A stretch of 34,094 nt of DNA from an uncultured Planctomycetaceae bacterium (GTDB lineage Bacteria; Planctomycetota; Planctomycetia; Pirellulales; UBA1268). The stretch is from assembly GCA_937926325.1 (NCBI GenBank), contig CALAZQ010000086.1, positions 1 through 34,094 of the forward strand. The letters run 5' to 3'. Positions 25,084 to 34,043 of the stretch are shown here, one piece after another. Below the pieces are notes generated by a model that saw nothing but the letters and a program-made list of their open reading frames with translations, made no database searches and had not been told where the DNA came from. The first letter of the stretch is position 1. Each line of letters opens with the position of its first letter. The position numbers were made by a program, and so were the translations under genes.

Positions 25084-28000
25084 TCAGTTCCCGCTGGTAA
25101 CAAGCTGTTCCTCCGCCGCCAGTTCGGCCAGGGCCCGCTTGTAGTCCCGCGGCATCACCTTGACGAACTGCGGCAGCGACGTTTCCCACGAGGCAAGAAT
25201 GGCTTCCGCCACGGTCGAGCCGGTGAAACGGGCGTGCCGCTCAATCAGTTCCCGCAGTTCAGCCACGTCAGCCGCATCCTCGACCGCCTCGAGTTCAACC
25301 AGCTCCAGGTTGCAATTGAGCCGGAGGGTGTCGCGGTCAGGCGCGAAGACATAGGCGACGCCGCCCGACATGCCGGCGGCGAGGTTCCGGCCGGTCGGGC
25401 CAAGAATGACCACCCGGCCGCCGGTCATGTATTCGAGGCCGTGGTCGCCCACGCCCTCAACCACCGCCCGGCCGCCGCTGTTTCGTACGCAGAATCGCTC
25501 GGCTGCCCTCCCGCGGAAGAAGGCCTCACCCGCCGTCGCTCCGTAGAGGGCGACATTCCCAATGATGATGTTCTCTTCCGGAACGAAGCTCGAGCCCTTG
25601 GGGGGATAAATCATGATCCGCCCTCCGGAAAGCCCCTTGCCGACATAGTCGTTGGCATCCCCTTCCAGTTCAATCGTCACCCCGGGTGCGAGCCAGGCCC
25701 CGAGACTCTGGCCGGCCGAGCCTTTGACGTCGATGTGGATGGTGTCGTCGGGCAGGCCGGCGGCTCCATTGGCCTTCGAGACCTCGTGGCTGAGCATCGT
25801 GCCGAAGGCCCGGTCGATGTTTTCGATTCGCATGTCGAATCGAACCGGCATGCGGTCGTGGATCGCCGCCAACGACTTTTCGATCAGCTTGTTGTCGAGC
25901 ACCTCTTCCAGGCCATGGTTCTGGGAAATGGTGCAGTGGGTCTCGGTGTCGGGGTGGGGGCCGACGGCCGGGGTGAGGATCGGGGTCAGGTCGAGCCCCT
26001 TCGCCTTCCAATGCCGCACCGCCTCGTCGATCTCGAGCACCTCGACATGGCCGACCATCTCGTTGATCGAGCGGAAGCCGAGGCTGGCCATGATTTCACG
26101 GGTTTCCTCGGCCACCAGGAAGAGATAGTTGACGACATGCTCGGGCTTGCCGCTGAACTTCTTGCGGAGCTCCGGGTCCTGGGTGGCGATGCCGACCGGG
26201 CAGGTGTTCAGATGACACTTCCGCATCATGATGCAGCCCATCGTGATCAGCGGCGCGGTGGCAAAGCCGTACTCCTCCGCCCCCAGCAGGGCGGCGATGA
26301 CGACGTCACGGCCGGTCTTGAGCTGGCCGTCGGTCTCCAGCCGCACCCGACTGCGGAGGTCGTTCATCACCAGCGTCTGGTGGGTCTCGGCAATGCCGAG
26401 TTCCCAGGGCAAACCGGCAAACTTGATGCTCGTCAACGGCGAGGCGCCGGTGCCGCCATCGGTGCCAGAAATCAGAATCTTGTCGGCATGGCCCTTGGCC
26501 ACCCCCGAGGCGATCGTGCCGACGCCCACCTCTGACACCAGCTTCACGCTCACCGCCGCCGACGGGTTGGCGTTCTTGAGATCGAAAATCAGCTGGGCCA
26601 GATCCTCGATGGAATAGATGTCGTGGTGCGGCGGGGGACTGATCAGGCCGACCCCCGGGGTTGAGTGCCGGGTGGCGGCGATGATTTTGTCTACCTTGTG
26701 GCCCGGCAGTTCACCCCCTTCTCCCGGCTTGGCCCCCTGAGCGATCTTGATCTGCAGCTCGTTGGCGTTGGTGAGATACCAGCTGGTCACGCCGAATCGC
26801 CCCGAGGCCACCTGCTTGATGTATGACCGCTTGGAATACTGATTCGGCTGGGCTTGGGCCTTGGCCGGGTCGAGATTTTCAAGCGTCTTCATCATCGCGG
26901 CGTGCTCGTCGGACGACCGGTCGTACCACTTGAACCGTTCCGGATCTTCGCCCCCTTCACCGGTGTTGCTCTTGCCACCCAGCACGTTCATCGCCACGGC
27001 GAGCGTTTCGTGGGCCTCGGCTGAGATCGAGCCATAGCTCATCGCTCCGGTGCAGAACCGCTTGACGATTCCGCGGGCCGGCTCGACCTCCTCCAGCGGC
27101 ACCGGGGTGCGGCCCTGCTTGAAGGTCAGCAGCCCCCGTAAGAAGCACTTGCGATGGGCATCTTCGTTGACCGTTCGGGCGAACTCCCGGTAGGCCTCCC
27201 GCGAGCCGGTGCGGGCGGCGACCTGTATCTGGGCGATGGTGAACGGGTTCCAGGCATGTGCCTCGCCTTCCTTCCGCCAGTGGAACTGGCCGTCGTTGGG
27301 CAGGATCGGCAGTGTTCGACCGCCTCGGGTCGGAAAGCCGATTTCATGCCGGCGAATCCCCTCTTCAGCCAGCACGTCGAAGCCGACGCCCGAGATTCGG
27401 CTGGCGGTGCCGACAAAACAGGCGTCGATGACGTCCTTGTTGAGCCCAACCGCCTCGAAGATCTGGGCGCCCTTGTACGAGGCGAGGGTCGAAATACCCA
27501 TCTTGCCCATCACCTTGAGCATGCCCTTGGCCACCGCCTTCCGGAAGGCGGGCACGATCTTTTCGTCGCTGAACGCTTCTTCAAGCAGCCCGTCGAGCCG
27601 GGCCTGCCGCAGGGCCTCAAAGGCCAGATAGGGGTTGATCGCGTCCGCCCCGTAGCCGGTCAGCAGGCAGAAATTGTGGACTTCGCGGGCCTCCCCCGAT
27701 TCCAGCACGATGCCGATGCGGGTCCGCAACTCCTGCCGCACGAGGGCATGATGAACCGCCCCGGTCGCCAGCAGCGAGCTGACCGGGACGCGGTCGGGAC
27801 CGATCGCCCGGTCGGAGAGCACGACCAGCGAATAGCCGTCATGAATCGCCTGGGTCGCCTCGCCGCAGATCCGATCGATCGCGGGCCGCAGGCCGGCGTC
27901 GCCCGCCGTCCGCGGATAGGTGATATCGATCGTCTTTGTCCGCCAGCCCCGGTGGTCGAGGCCCCTGATCGCGGCAAGTTCCTCGTTGGTGAGGATCGGG

Positions 28001-29718
28001 TGCGGCACGCAGAGCCGGTGACACTGCTCCGCGGTCGCATCGAGCAGGTTGCCCTCCGGGCCGATGAAGCACTCCAACGACATGATCACCTCCTCGCGGA
28101 TCGAATCGACCGGCGGGTTGGTGACCTGGGCGAAAAGTTGCTTGAAATAGTCGTAGACGAGCCGCGGCTTGTCCGACAGGCAGGCCAGGGCGGCGTCGTT
28201 GCCCATCGAGCCGATCGGATCTCGCTTCTCACGGAGCATCGGCATCAGCATGAACTGCAGCGTTTCGGTGGTGTAGCCGAAGGCCTGCATCCGCTTCAGC
28301 AGGTCGTCACTGGCGTAATGCCGTGGTGGCTCCTGCCGCGGTAGTTCATCGAGATGAATCGCCTGGTTTTTCAGCCAGGTCTTGTAGGGCCGTTTGGCTG
28401 CCACCGAACTTTTCAGTTCGTCGTCGGCGATGATGCGGCCCTGCTCAAAGTCCACCAGGAACATCTTGCCCGGCTGGAGCCGGCCCTTGGCCTTGACCAG
28501 TTCGGGTGGCACATCGACCACCCCCACCTCGCTGGCCATGATCACCCGGTCGTCGTGGGTGACGTAGTAGCGGCTCGGCCGGAGACCGTTGCGGTCGAGC
28601 ACCGCGCCGATGTAATGACCGTCGGTGAAGGAGACTGAGGCAGGGCCATCCCACGGCTCCTGCAGGGCCGAGTGGTACTCATAGAAGGCCCGCTTGTCCT
28701 CCGGCATGCTGTGATGGTTCTGCCAGGCCTCCGGGATCATCATCATGACCGCTTCCTGGAGGGTGCGGCCGGAGTGGTAGAGCATCTCGAGGGCGTTGTC
28801 GAAGTTGCCCGAGTCGGAGCAGTCGGGCTCAATCACCGGAAAGAGCTTGCGAATGTCGTCGCCCCAGAGGTCGCTGGTCATCACGCCCTGCCGGGCAAAC
28901 ATCCAGTTGGCGTTGCCCCGCAGGGTGTTGATTTCGCCGTTGTGGGCCATGAACCGGCAGGGCTGGGCCCGGTCCCAGCTGGGGAAGGTGTTGGTCGAAA
29001 ACCGCGAGTGGACCATCGCCAGATGGGTGGTGTAGTCGGGATCCTGCAGGTCCTTATAGAGCGGGATGACCTGCATCGACCGCAGCATCCCCTTCCAGAT
29101 CATCACCTTGGTTGACAGCGAACAGATGTAAAACATCAGCTTCTGCCGCAGGCTGCTCTCGACCCGAATCTGGTGGCTCGACCACTTGCGGATGATGAAC
29201 AGCTGCCGCTCAAAGGCCTCCTGATCAAGACCCTCGGCAGCCGCGATGATCGCCTGGTCGAAGTGGGGCATCGAGCGGCGGGCCGTCGGGCCGACATCGG
29301 CGGCGTCGGGATCGACCGGCAGTTCCCGCCAGCCGACGAGCTTCTGCCCCTGCTGATTGATGACGCGGTCAACGATCGCCCGGCATTCCGCCCGCTCGGC
29401 CGGTTCGGTCGGCATGAAGAAGACGCCACTGCCGTAGAGGCCACGGGCTGGCAGTGCAGCCTTGAGTTCCTCCCGGGCGATCCGTTCCAGCAGTTCGTAG
29501 GGAAGGGCCGTCAGCATGCCGGCGCCGTCCCCGGTGTTGTCTTCGCAGCCACAGCCGCCGCGGTGTTCCATGTGCTGCAGCATCCGGTCAGCATCGTCGA
29601 TGATCTGCCGGGAACGCTCGCCCTTGATGTGGGCGATGAATCCGACGCCGCACGAGTCATGCTCGTTGGCGGGGTCGTACAGGCCGCGTGGGTCAGGAAG
29701 TCGCAGGGGACGCGTCAT
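25084..29718 (-). CDS. gltB: Glutamate synthase (NADPH) large subunit
   Basis: Alpha subunit of NADPH-GOGAT, 1544 aa, a normal length. The class II glutamine amidotransferase domain starts after a 22-residue propeptide at Cys23 (EHDSCGVGF), which would become the N-terminal nucleophile. Ammonia is channelled to the FMN-binding synthase domain (about 840-1230), recognised by [16 protein letters not shown] and [16 protein letters not shown]. The 3Fe-4S ligands are Cys1162, Cys1168 and Cys1173 in [15 protein letters not shown]. The C-terminal GXGXG beta-helix (about 1280-1490) contains GGRIMIYPP and [17 protein letters not shown]. No clear Shine-Dalgarno sequence precedes the ATG. A LysR gene ends 166 bp upstream and repeated motifs lie in that gap. 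gltD follows. Confidence 0.96.
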   Translation of the reverse strand: MTRPLRLPDPRGLYDPANEHDSCGVGFIAHIKGERSRQIIDDADRMLQHMEHRGGCGCEDNTGDGAGMLTALPYELLERIAREELKAALPARGLYGSGVFFMPTEPAERAECRAIVDRVINQQGQKLVGWRELPVDPDAADVGPTARRSMPHFDQAIIAAAEGLDQEAFERQLFIIRKWSSHQIRVESSLRQKLMFYICSLSTKVMIWKGMLRSMQVIPLYKDLQDPDYTTHLAMVHSRFSTNTFPSWDRAQPCRFMAHNGEINTLRGNANWMFARQGVMTSDLWGDDIRKLFPVIEPDCSDSGNFDNALEMLYHSGRTLQEAVMMMIPEAWQNHHSMPEDKRAFYEYHSALQEPWDGPASVSFTDGHYIGAVLDRNGLRPSRYYVTHDDRVIMASEVGVVDVPPELVKAKGRLQPGKMFLVDFEQGRIIADDELKSSVAAKRPYKTWLKNQAIHLDELPRQEPPRHYASDDLLKRMQAFGYTTETLQFMLMPMLREKRDPIGSMGNDAALACLSDKPRLVYDYFKQLFAQVTNPPVDSIREEVIMSLECFIGPEGNLLDATAEQCHRLCVPHPILTNEELAAIRGLDHRGWRTKTIDITYPRTAGDAGLRPAIDRICGEATQAIHDGYSLVVLSDRAIGPDRVPVSSLLATGAVHHALVRQELRTRIGIVLESGEAREVHNFCLLTGYGADAINPYLAFEALRQARLDGLLEEAFSDEKIVPAFRKAVAKGMLKVMGKMGISTLASYKGAQIFEAVGLNKDVIDACFVGTASRISGVGFDVLAEEGIRRHEIGFPTRGGRTLPILPNDGQFHWRKEGEAHAWNPFTIAQIQVAARTGSREAYREFARTVNEDAHRKCFLRGLLTFKQGRTPVPLEEVEPARGIVKRFCTGAMSYGSISAEAHETLAVAMNVLGGKSNTGEGGEDPERFKWYDRSSDEHAAMMKTLENLDPAKAQAQPNQYSKRSYIKQVASGRFGVTSWYLTNANELQIKIAQGAKPGEGGELPGHKVDKIIAATRHSTPGVGLISPPPHHDIYSIEDLAQLIFDLKNANPSAAVSVKLVSEVGVGTIASGVAKGHADKILISGTDGGTGASPLTSIKFAGLPWELGIAETHQTLVMNDLRSRVRLETDGQLKTGRDVVIAALLGAEEYGFATAPLITMGCIMMRKCHLNTCPVGIATQDPELRKKFSGKPEHVVNYLFLVAEETREIMASLGFRSINEMVGHVEVLEIDEAVRHWKAKGLDLTPILTPAVGPHPDTETHCTISQNHGLEEVLDNKLIEKSLAAIHDRMPVRFDMRIENIDRAFGTMLSHEVSKANGAAGLPDDTIHIDVKGSAGQSLGAWLAPGVTIELEGDANDYVGKGLSGGRIMIYPPKGSSFVPEENIIIGNVALYGATAGEAFFRGRAAERFCVRNSGGRAVVEGVGDHGLEYMTGGRVVILGPTGRNLAAGMSGGVAYVFAPDRDTLRLNCNLELVELEAVEDAADVAELRELIERHARFTGSTVAEAILASWETSLPQFVKVMPRDYKRALAELAAEEQLVTSGN

Positions 29719-29741
29719 GGCGAAATCTTTTGAGGAGTTTG

Positions 29742-29805
29742 TTCGGGCTGGTTCGGATGGATTCGTCGAAAAAGTTGTCGGGTCAATTATTTCGGGTCGT
29801 TCGGA
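29742..29805 (-). promoter_or_regulatory. Pair of near-identical motifs upstream of gltB (operator candidate)
   Basis: Plus-strand ttcgggctggttcgga (29742-29757) and ttcgggtcgttcgga (29791-29805) differ by a one-base length change and one mismatch. They lie 24-39 and 73-87 bases before the gltB ATG, about 49 bp apart (close to five helical turns). TTGACC occurs on the minus strand between them. This arrangement would suit a regulator binding at two sites on one face of the DNA, possibly the neighbouring LysR protein. Confidence 0.4.
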
Positions 29806-29860
29806 AGTTGGCTGGGCTCAGGGCCTTCGGTTGCAGGGCTGCTTCGGCCGCCAGCCCGCC

Positions 29861-29882
29861 CCCGCCACGATCTTCAGGCGGG
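29861..29882 (-). other. Inverted repeat just after the LysR stop codon
   Basis: cccgcc (29861-29866) and ggcggg (29877-29882) can pair around a 10-base loop, immediately after the LysR stop. There is no T-run, so it is at most a weak or factor-dependent end signal, or an mRNA stabiliser between LysR and gltB. Confidence 0.2.
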
Positions 29883-29884
29883 AT

Positions 29885-30838
29885 TCAGGCCGTGCCGACA
29901 ACGGCAAGGTCGGCGGCGGCCCGGGGGGGGCGTCTTCTGGGGACAGCCACCGTGTCATGGGCGTGTTCCCGCAGCAGTTCGACAAACCGTTTGACAGTCG
30001 GTGACTGGGGTTTGCCGCGGCTCCGGATGATGCCCAGCGGCCGGGCGAGAGGGCTTTCCGTCAGCGGCAGGCTGACGAGGCTGCCGTTGGCCACCTCCCG
30101 GGCAACGGTGGGCTCGGGGAGCAGGGCGATACCGGCATCAATCTCGACCGCCCGCTTGATCGTTTCAACGTTGTCGAACTCCATCACCACCGTCGGCTCG
30201 GCACCCGCCGATTCGATGGCCCGGTCGATCTCGTGCCGGATGACCAGATCGGGATCGAAGCCGACGAGTCGCTGGCCATGGAGTTCGGCGAGGGAGATTT
30301 CGTCTCGGCTGGCGAAGGGATGTTGTGGCCCGCAGACCACCACGAGTGGCTCTTCCCGCCAGGCCTCGGCCTCCAGGGCTCGGGTGCCCCGGGGGTAGCT
30401 GATGATGCCGACGTCGGCCTGATCATTCTCGATCGCCTCACGGACCCGATCGGGGTGGAGGTACTCCAGCCGCACGTTCGCCTTCGGGTGCCGGGCCATG
30501 AACTCCTGGACATATTCGCTCATCTGGTGCAGGCCGACAGAGTAGATGGCGGCCACCCGCACCCGGCCCGCGACGTCCTCATGCAGCGACCTGACCTCGT
30601 CCTCGAGGGCGTCGTAGCGGGCCACCAGTTTGCGGCAGCCCTCAAAAAAGACGCGTCCTTCGTGGGTCGGTACGAGCGGCCGCTTCGACCGTTCGATCAG
30701 TTGCACCCCCAGTCGGCTCTCCAGTTGGCTGACAACCTGGCTGGCACCCGACTGCGAAATGCCATTGTCTTCAGCCGCGCGGGAGAAACTCCGGCGGGCG
30801 ACGATATCGCAGAAGATTTTCAGGCTCTTCAGGTTCAT
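29885..30838 (-). CDS. LysR-family transcriptional regulator next to gltBD
   Basis: A 317-aa LysR-type regulator. The N-terminal winged helix-turn-helix (about 1-60) reads MNLKSLKIFCDIVARRSFSR with AAEDNGISQSGASQVVSQLE, followed by the linker helix and a periplasmic-binding-fold effector domain (about 90-295) with RVRVAAIYSVG, DVGIISYP and VVVCGPQHPFA. The last 20 residues are an Arg/Ala-rich tail. The gene lies directly upstream of gltB on the same strand, whereas Bacillus gltC, also a LysR gene controlling gltAB, is divergent; an equivalent role is an inference from position. The effector is unknown. The ribosome site is poor (ggatggg). Confidence 0.92.
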   Translation of the reverse strand: MNLKSLKIFCDIVARRSFSRAAEDNGISQSGASQVVSQLESRLGVQLIERSKRPLVPTHEGRVFFEGCRKLVARYDALEDEVRSLHEDVAGRVRVAAIYSVGLHQMSEYVQEFMARHPKANVRLEYLHPDRVREAIENDQADVGIISYPRGTRALEAEAWREEPLVVVCGPQHPFASRDEISLAELHGQRLVGFDPDLVIRHEIDRAIESAGAEPTVVMEFDNVETIKRAVEIDAGIALLPEPTVAREVANGSLVSLPLTESPLARPLGIIRSRGKPQSPTVKRFVELLREHAHDTVAVPRRRPPRAAADLAVVGTA

Positions 30839-31259
30839 GCCGACCCATCCACAAGGTCGCGGCGAGGTACGTCAACCTCGGCCCGCTCCATCGATCGCCG
30901 TGAGCCGCTGCCCTCCCTGGCTGGTCGAGCGAGCCGCCCAACCCTGCCTTGCTACCACGTCGCACAACTATCCAAAAAATGAATAGTGCCGCCCTGCACT
31001 ATTTGCGAAACCAATGAAGCCTATCGGCTTCGATGATTCAGTCAAGATGTCACAGGTAAAGAATATCCCCCGATGGCCAAGCAGTTGCTGCTGCCATCCG
31101 CCTGGCGACCAGCCGAAATTGCCCATTTTCTCAGGCCGCACCCGCCGCGTGTGGGGGGGTGACCGGCTGGAACAGGTGGCCCGTGAGGTCGCAGCGGTCG
31201 AATGGCGTGCCCTCTTCGACTTTTGCCTTCGAGCAACCGCCGGCTCAACCGATTGCAGC
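30839..31259. other. 421-bp intergenic region between efp and the LysR gene
   Basis: No protein-coding gene is supported on either strand. The region holds two consecutive hairpins and a T-run (30974-31031, minus strand), a gggggggtgacc stretch near 31154-31165, and otherwise unremarkable GC-rich sequence. It is the longest stretch without a gene in the window and must contain the LysR promoter. Confidence 0.7.
30974..31031 (-). terminator. Double hairpin followed by a T-run (minus strand)
   Basis: Read on the minus strand, the first stem is gaagcc/ggcttc with a 4-base loop (31031-31016). The second is a perfect 8-bp stem, aatagtgc/gcactatt with a 6-base loop (31003-30982), followed after two bases by six T (30979-30974). 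This is the layout of an intrinsic terminator, either ending the efp transcript about 260 bases after its stop codon or attenuating transcription into the LysR gene. The 8-bp dyad could instead be an operator. Confidence 0.5.
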
Positions 31260-31829
31260 CTATTCCTTGACCCGCTCCAGGTAGTCACCGGTGCGGGTGT
31301 CAACTTTGACCGATTCGCCCTGCTCGATGAAGGCTGGCACCATGATTTCGGCACCGGTTTCAAGCTTCACCGGTTTTGTCAGGTTGGTGGCGGTGTTGCC
31401 CCGCACCGCCGGCTCGGCGTACTCGACCTTCAGCACCATGTGCGGGGGTGGCTCCATCGAGATCGGGTTGCCGTTGTAAAGCAGCATGGAACAGACGGTG
31501 CCCTCCTTCAGCCACTTCCACGCATCATCGACCTGTTCGGCGGCGAGTTCGTACTGTTCGTAGTTGTCATTGTCCATAAAGACATACTGCTCGCCCTGCT
31601 TGTAGAGGAACTGGGCGTCGATGCTGGTGATGTCGGCCGCGTCGAGAGAGTCACCGCTTTTGTAGGTCCGGTCGAGGACCGTACCCCGCAGCAGATTTCT
31701 CAGTTTGCACTTGTAGAGGGCCTGCCCCTTGCCCGGCTTCACGAAGTTGCACTCGATCATGATGTAGGGGTCGCCGTCGATTTGGACTTTGAGCCCCTTC
31801 CGGAATTCGCTGGTGTTATAGGCAGGCAT
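31260..31829 (-). CDS. efp: Translation elongation factor P
   Basis: EF-P, 189 aa, relieves ribosome stalling at consecutive prolines. It has the three-domain layout: KOW-like domain I starting YNTSEFRKGLKVQIDGDPY, then the OB-fold domains II and III ending VKVDTRTGDYLERVKE. The loop reads VKPGKGQALYKCKLRNL with Lys at residue 34, the position that is beta-lysylated in E. coli. The start ATG at 31829 fits the family exactly; an open frame to 31922 has no similarity. The ribosome site aggaaag is about 14 bases away. It is divergent from epmB, the gene for the enzyme that prepares the modifying group, which supports a lysine-type modification. Confidence 0.96.
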   Translation of the reverse strand: MPAYNTSEFRKGLKVQIDGDPYIMIECNFVKPGKGQALYKCKLRNLLRGTVLDRTYKSGDSLDAADITSIDAQFLYKQGEQYVFMDNDNYEQYELAAEQVDDAWKWLKEGTVCSMLLYNGNPISMEPPPHMVLKVEYAEPAVRGNTATNLTKPVKLETGAEIMVPAFIEQGESVKVDTRTGDYLERVKE

Positions 31830-31977
31830 CAGACTGGTACTTTCCTGGAGGACGTGAGGGCCGGGGACCACCCGGGCTCGGCCGCCCGGCGGCGGTCGGC
31901 CACCCGACCGGTGACCGCACAAGCCTCGCGACAGCCCGCCGGCCTGTCAACGCTGCGGGAGTGGCCCCGTGGTTGGC

Positions 31978-31983
31978 TATGAT
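31978..31983 (+). promoter_or_regulatory. Possible -10 element (TATGAT) of epmB
   Basis: TATGAT (five of six consensus) is seven bases before the ATG at 31991. Transcription starting at the usual distance would give an mRNA beginning at the start codon. There is no Shine-Dalgarno sequence and no convincing -35 box. Confidence 0.4.
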
Positions 31984-31990
31984 CATGCAG

Positions 31991-33013
31991 ATGCCAGTCC
32001 GCAATTCCCCGCCGTCTCCCACTGCCTCTACAGCCAGTGCCAGCTGGAAACGGGAACTGGCCGACGCCGTCCGCGATCCAGCCGAACTCTGCCGGTTGCT
32101 CGGCCTCGACCCGGCCGTGGCTGGCCAAGCGGCTGCGGCTGGCAGCGGCTTTCCGCTGCTGGTGCCCCGGGGATTCATCGCCCGGATGAAACCGCGCGAT
32201 CCAGCCGATCCGCTGCTGCTGCAGGTGTTGCCCCGCGTGGAGGAGGACGACGAGGTGGCCGGCTTTTCGGCCGATCCGTTGGCCGAACAGCAGGCCCGGC
32301 GGGCCGGTGGCCTGATTCAGAAGTACGCTGGCCGGGCCCTGCTGCTGCTCACCGGCGGCTGTGCCGTCAACTGCCGCTACTGCTTTCGCCGAGAGTTTCC
32401 CTACACCGAAAGCGGCGCGACGCCAGCGGGCCGCGCAGTCGCCCTCGAGGAACTTGCCGCCGATTCCAGCATTCATGAAGTGATTCTCTCCGGCGGCGAT
32501 CCCCTGCTGCTCGATGACCTGCAACTGGCTCGACTGGTCACCGATCTCGGCCGCATTACCCACCTTCGCCGGCTGCGGATTCACTCCCGGCTGCCAGTGG
32601 TCCTGCCGTCGCGGGTGACGACAGACCTGACGGCCCTGCTGTCCGCGAGCCGGCTGGCGGTGAGCATGGTCATTCATGCCAATCATGCCGCCGAACTGGA
32701 CGACGCGGTGGCTGCTGCCCTGGCCCGACTGGCCGGCGGGGTGCCCCTGCGGTTCAACCAGGCGGTGCTGCTCCGGGGGGTCAACGACGATGCCGACATC
32801 CTCGCCGCCCTCTCCGAGCGGCTCATCGAGGTGGGTGTGACGCCCTATTACCTGCACCTGCTCGATCCGGTGCGGGGGGCCGCCGGGTTCGCGGTGTCCG
32901 AGACCCGGGGGCGGGAGCTTATCGATCAGTTGAGGCGGCGGTTGCCCGGCTATGCGGTCCCCCGGCTGGCCCGGGAGCGGCCCGGGGAGCCGGCGAAAGT
33001 CTGGATTGCCTGA
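31991..33013 (+). CDS. epmB: EF-P beta-lysylation protein EpmB (lysine 2,3-aminomutase family)
   Basis: Radical SAM, PLP-dependent enzyme that converts L-lysine to (R)-beta-lysine for attachment to EF-P Lys34 by EpmA. The 340-aa length equals that of E. coli EpmB (342). The cluster-binding motif is CAVNCRYC (Cys124, Cys128, Cys131). Other matching segments are VPRGFIARMKPRDPADPLL, GFSADPLAEQ, ILSGGDPLL, RLRIHSRLPVVLPSRVT, NQAVLLRGVNDDAD and YYLHLLDPVRGAAGF, with the close GYAVPRLARERPGEPAK. It lacks the C-terminal extension of catabolic lysine 2,3-aminomutases. I chose the ATG at 31991; ATG at 31979 or 31985 and GTG at 31961 are in frame. It is divergent from efp across 161 bp. epmA is not in the window. 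Confidence 0.93.
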   Translation: MPVRNSPPSPTASTASASWKRELADAVRDPAELCRLLGLDPAVAGQAAAAGSGFPLLVPRGFIARMKPRDPADPLLLQVLPRVEEDDEVAGFSADPLAEQQARRAGGLIQKYAGRALLLLTGGCAVNCRYCFRREFPYTESGATPAGRAVALEELAADSSIHEVILSGGDPLLLDDLQLARLVTDLGRITHLRRLRIHSRLPVVLPSRVTTDLTALLSASRLAVSMVIHANHAAELDDAVAAALARLAGGVPLRFNQAVLLRGVNDDADILAALSERLIEVGVTPYYLHLLDPVRGAAGFAVSETRGRELIDQLRRRLPGYAVPRLARERPGEPAKVWIA

Positions 33014-33116
33014 GACATGCAATAATGAAGGGGTGGCCGTGGAAGGTACCCCTTCCCGGCAACGAATCCGGACCTGTGACCACCGAGCCTGAAGAGCCCG
33101 AAAAGCTGGAGCTGTC

Positions 33117-34016
33117 ATGAAGGTATTGATCGGCGTCGATGGATCGCCTCTGTCCCTCGATGCGGTGCGGTTGGTCGCGCGGCTGATCGATCCGAGCCGG
33201 GATGAGGTGGCGATCTATTTCTCTCCGACCGAGCTGGAACGCCGGCTCCCGAATCAGTCGGCCACCGTGGTCCGCGGTGCGGCTGCCGCGCTGTTTGCCG
33301 AGGCCCGGGTATTGCTGCCGACCGAGTTTGCCAAACCACCCGAAATGATCACGTCGTCGGCCTCGGCTGCTGTCGGCATTCTGGAATCGGCATCGGGCTG
33401 GCAGGCCGATCTGGTCGCGGTCGGGGCCCGCGGCCATGGCTCGATCGAGCGGTTTCTGCTGGGCAGTGTCTCTCGGGCCGTGCTGCATGGGGCCCATCTG
33501 CCCGTGCTGATTGTCCGTGGCAGCCCGCCGGAGGATGGCAGTCTACGGGCGCTCGCCTGCCACCATCCTGCGAGTGCTGCCGTGGTCTCGAGCACCCTCA
33601 ACAGCCTGCACTGGCCGACCGAAACGCAGGGCGGCGTCATCGGTGTCAGCGAGTCGATGCTGGCCGGGCCGCTGCCAGGCTGGCTGGAAAAGCGAGCTCG
33701 GGATCCCGACACCGCAGCCATTGCCGAGGCTTGGCAGCAGGAGCACGACAGTGAGGTCGAGGCGCTCGCCGGCCAACTGCAGCAATTCCAGGCCGGCCTG
33801 CCGGCAGGATTTCAGCGACAGCCGCCGTTTGTTGTGGAGGGCAACCCGGGCGAGCGGATTCTCGAGCGGGCCCGGGCTGACCACACCGACCTGATCGTGA
33901 TCGGCCGCACCCCGACCGACGCCTTCACCCGCTGGCTGCTCGGCAGCACGTCCGAGGCGGTGCTGGCCCATGCTGCCGCCAGCGTGCTGGTGGTACCGGT
34001 AGAGAAGCAGGGGTAG
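33117..34016 (+). CDS. Tandem universal stress protein (UspA family)
   Basis: Two UspA domains in 299 aa. Domain 1 (about 1-135) opens with KVLIGVDGSPLSLDAV and carries the ATP-type motif G103-X2-G106-X9-G116-S117 in GARGHGSIERFLLGS. Domain 2 (about 140-296) has lost most N-terminal strand motifs and its motif reads IGRTPTDAFTRWLLGS, where the second Gly is replaced by Pro, so it probably binds nucleotide poorly or not at all. No signal peptide; cytosolic. A ggag ribosome site is 7 bases before the ATG. The 103-bp gap after epmB contains aataat at 33021-33026, a possible -10 element. The signal it responds to is unknown. Confidence 0.9.
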   Translation: MKVLIGVDGSPLSLDAVRLVARLIDPSRDEVAIYFSPTELERRLPNQSATVVRGAAAALFAEARVLLPTEFAKPPEMITSSASAAVGILESASGWQADLVAVGARGHGSIERFLLGSVSRAVLHGAHLPVLIVRGSPPEDGSLRALACHHPASAAVVSSTLNSLHWPTETQGGVIGVSESMLAGPLPGWLEKRARDPDTAAIAEAWQQEHDSEVEALAGQLQQFQAGLPAGFQRQPPFVVEGNPGERILERARADHTDLIVIGRTPTDAFTRWLLGSTSEAVLAHAAASVLVVPVEKQG

Positions 34017-34043
34017 CTTCACGGAAAGCTCGGGCATCGTGCC
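34016..34043 (+). repeat. Right copy of the intergenic repeat found at 2-29
   Basis: It starts at the last base of the universal stress protein stop codon with gcttcacggaaa and contains atcgtg at 34036-34041, spaced as in the left copy. A short ggca-tcg-tgcc hairpin is possible here; gtgcc (34039-34043) can alternatively pair with ggcac (34054-34058). A tacccct-like tgctaccct stretch at 34065-34073 may be a -10 element of the next gene. Confidence 0.45.

Noticed and set aside
25027..29733. Long plus-strand open frames opposite gltB and gltD (for example 25027-26535 and 27154-28344)
   Set aside because: They lie antisense to unmistakable gltB/gltD sequence, have His/Arg/Gly-rich composition typical of the reverse frame of GC-rich genes, and contain no recognisable motif.
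31829..33118. A 429-codon minus-strand frame opposite epmB
   Set aside because: epmB on the plus strand is certain from its CAVNCRYC motif and end-to-end family match; the opposite frame has low-complexity Gly/Gln/Arg sequence and no motif.
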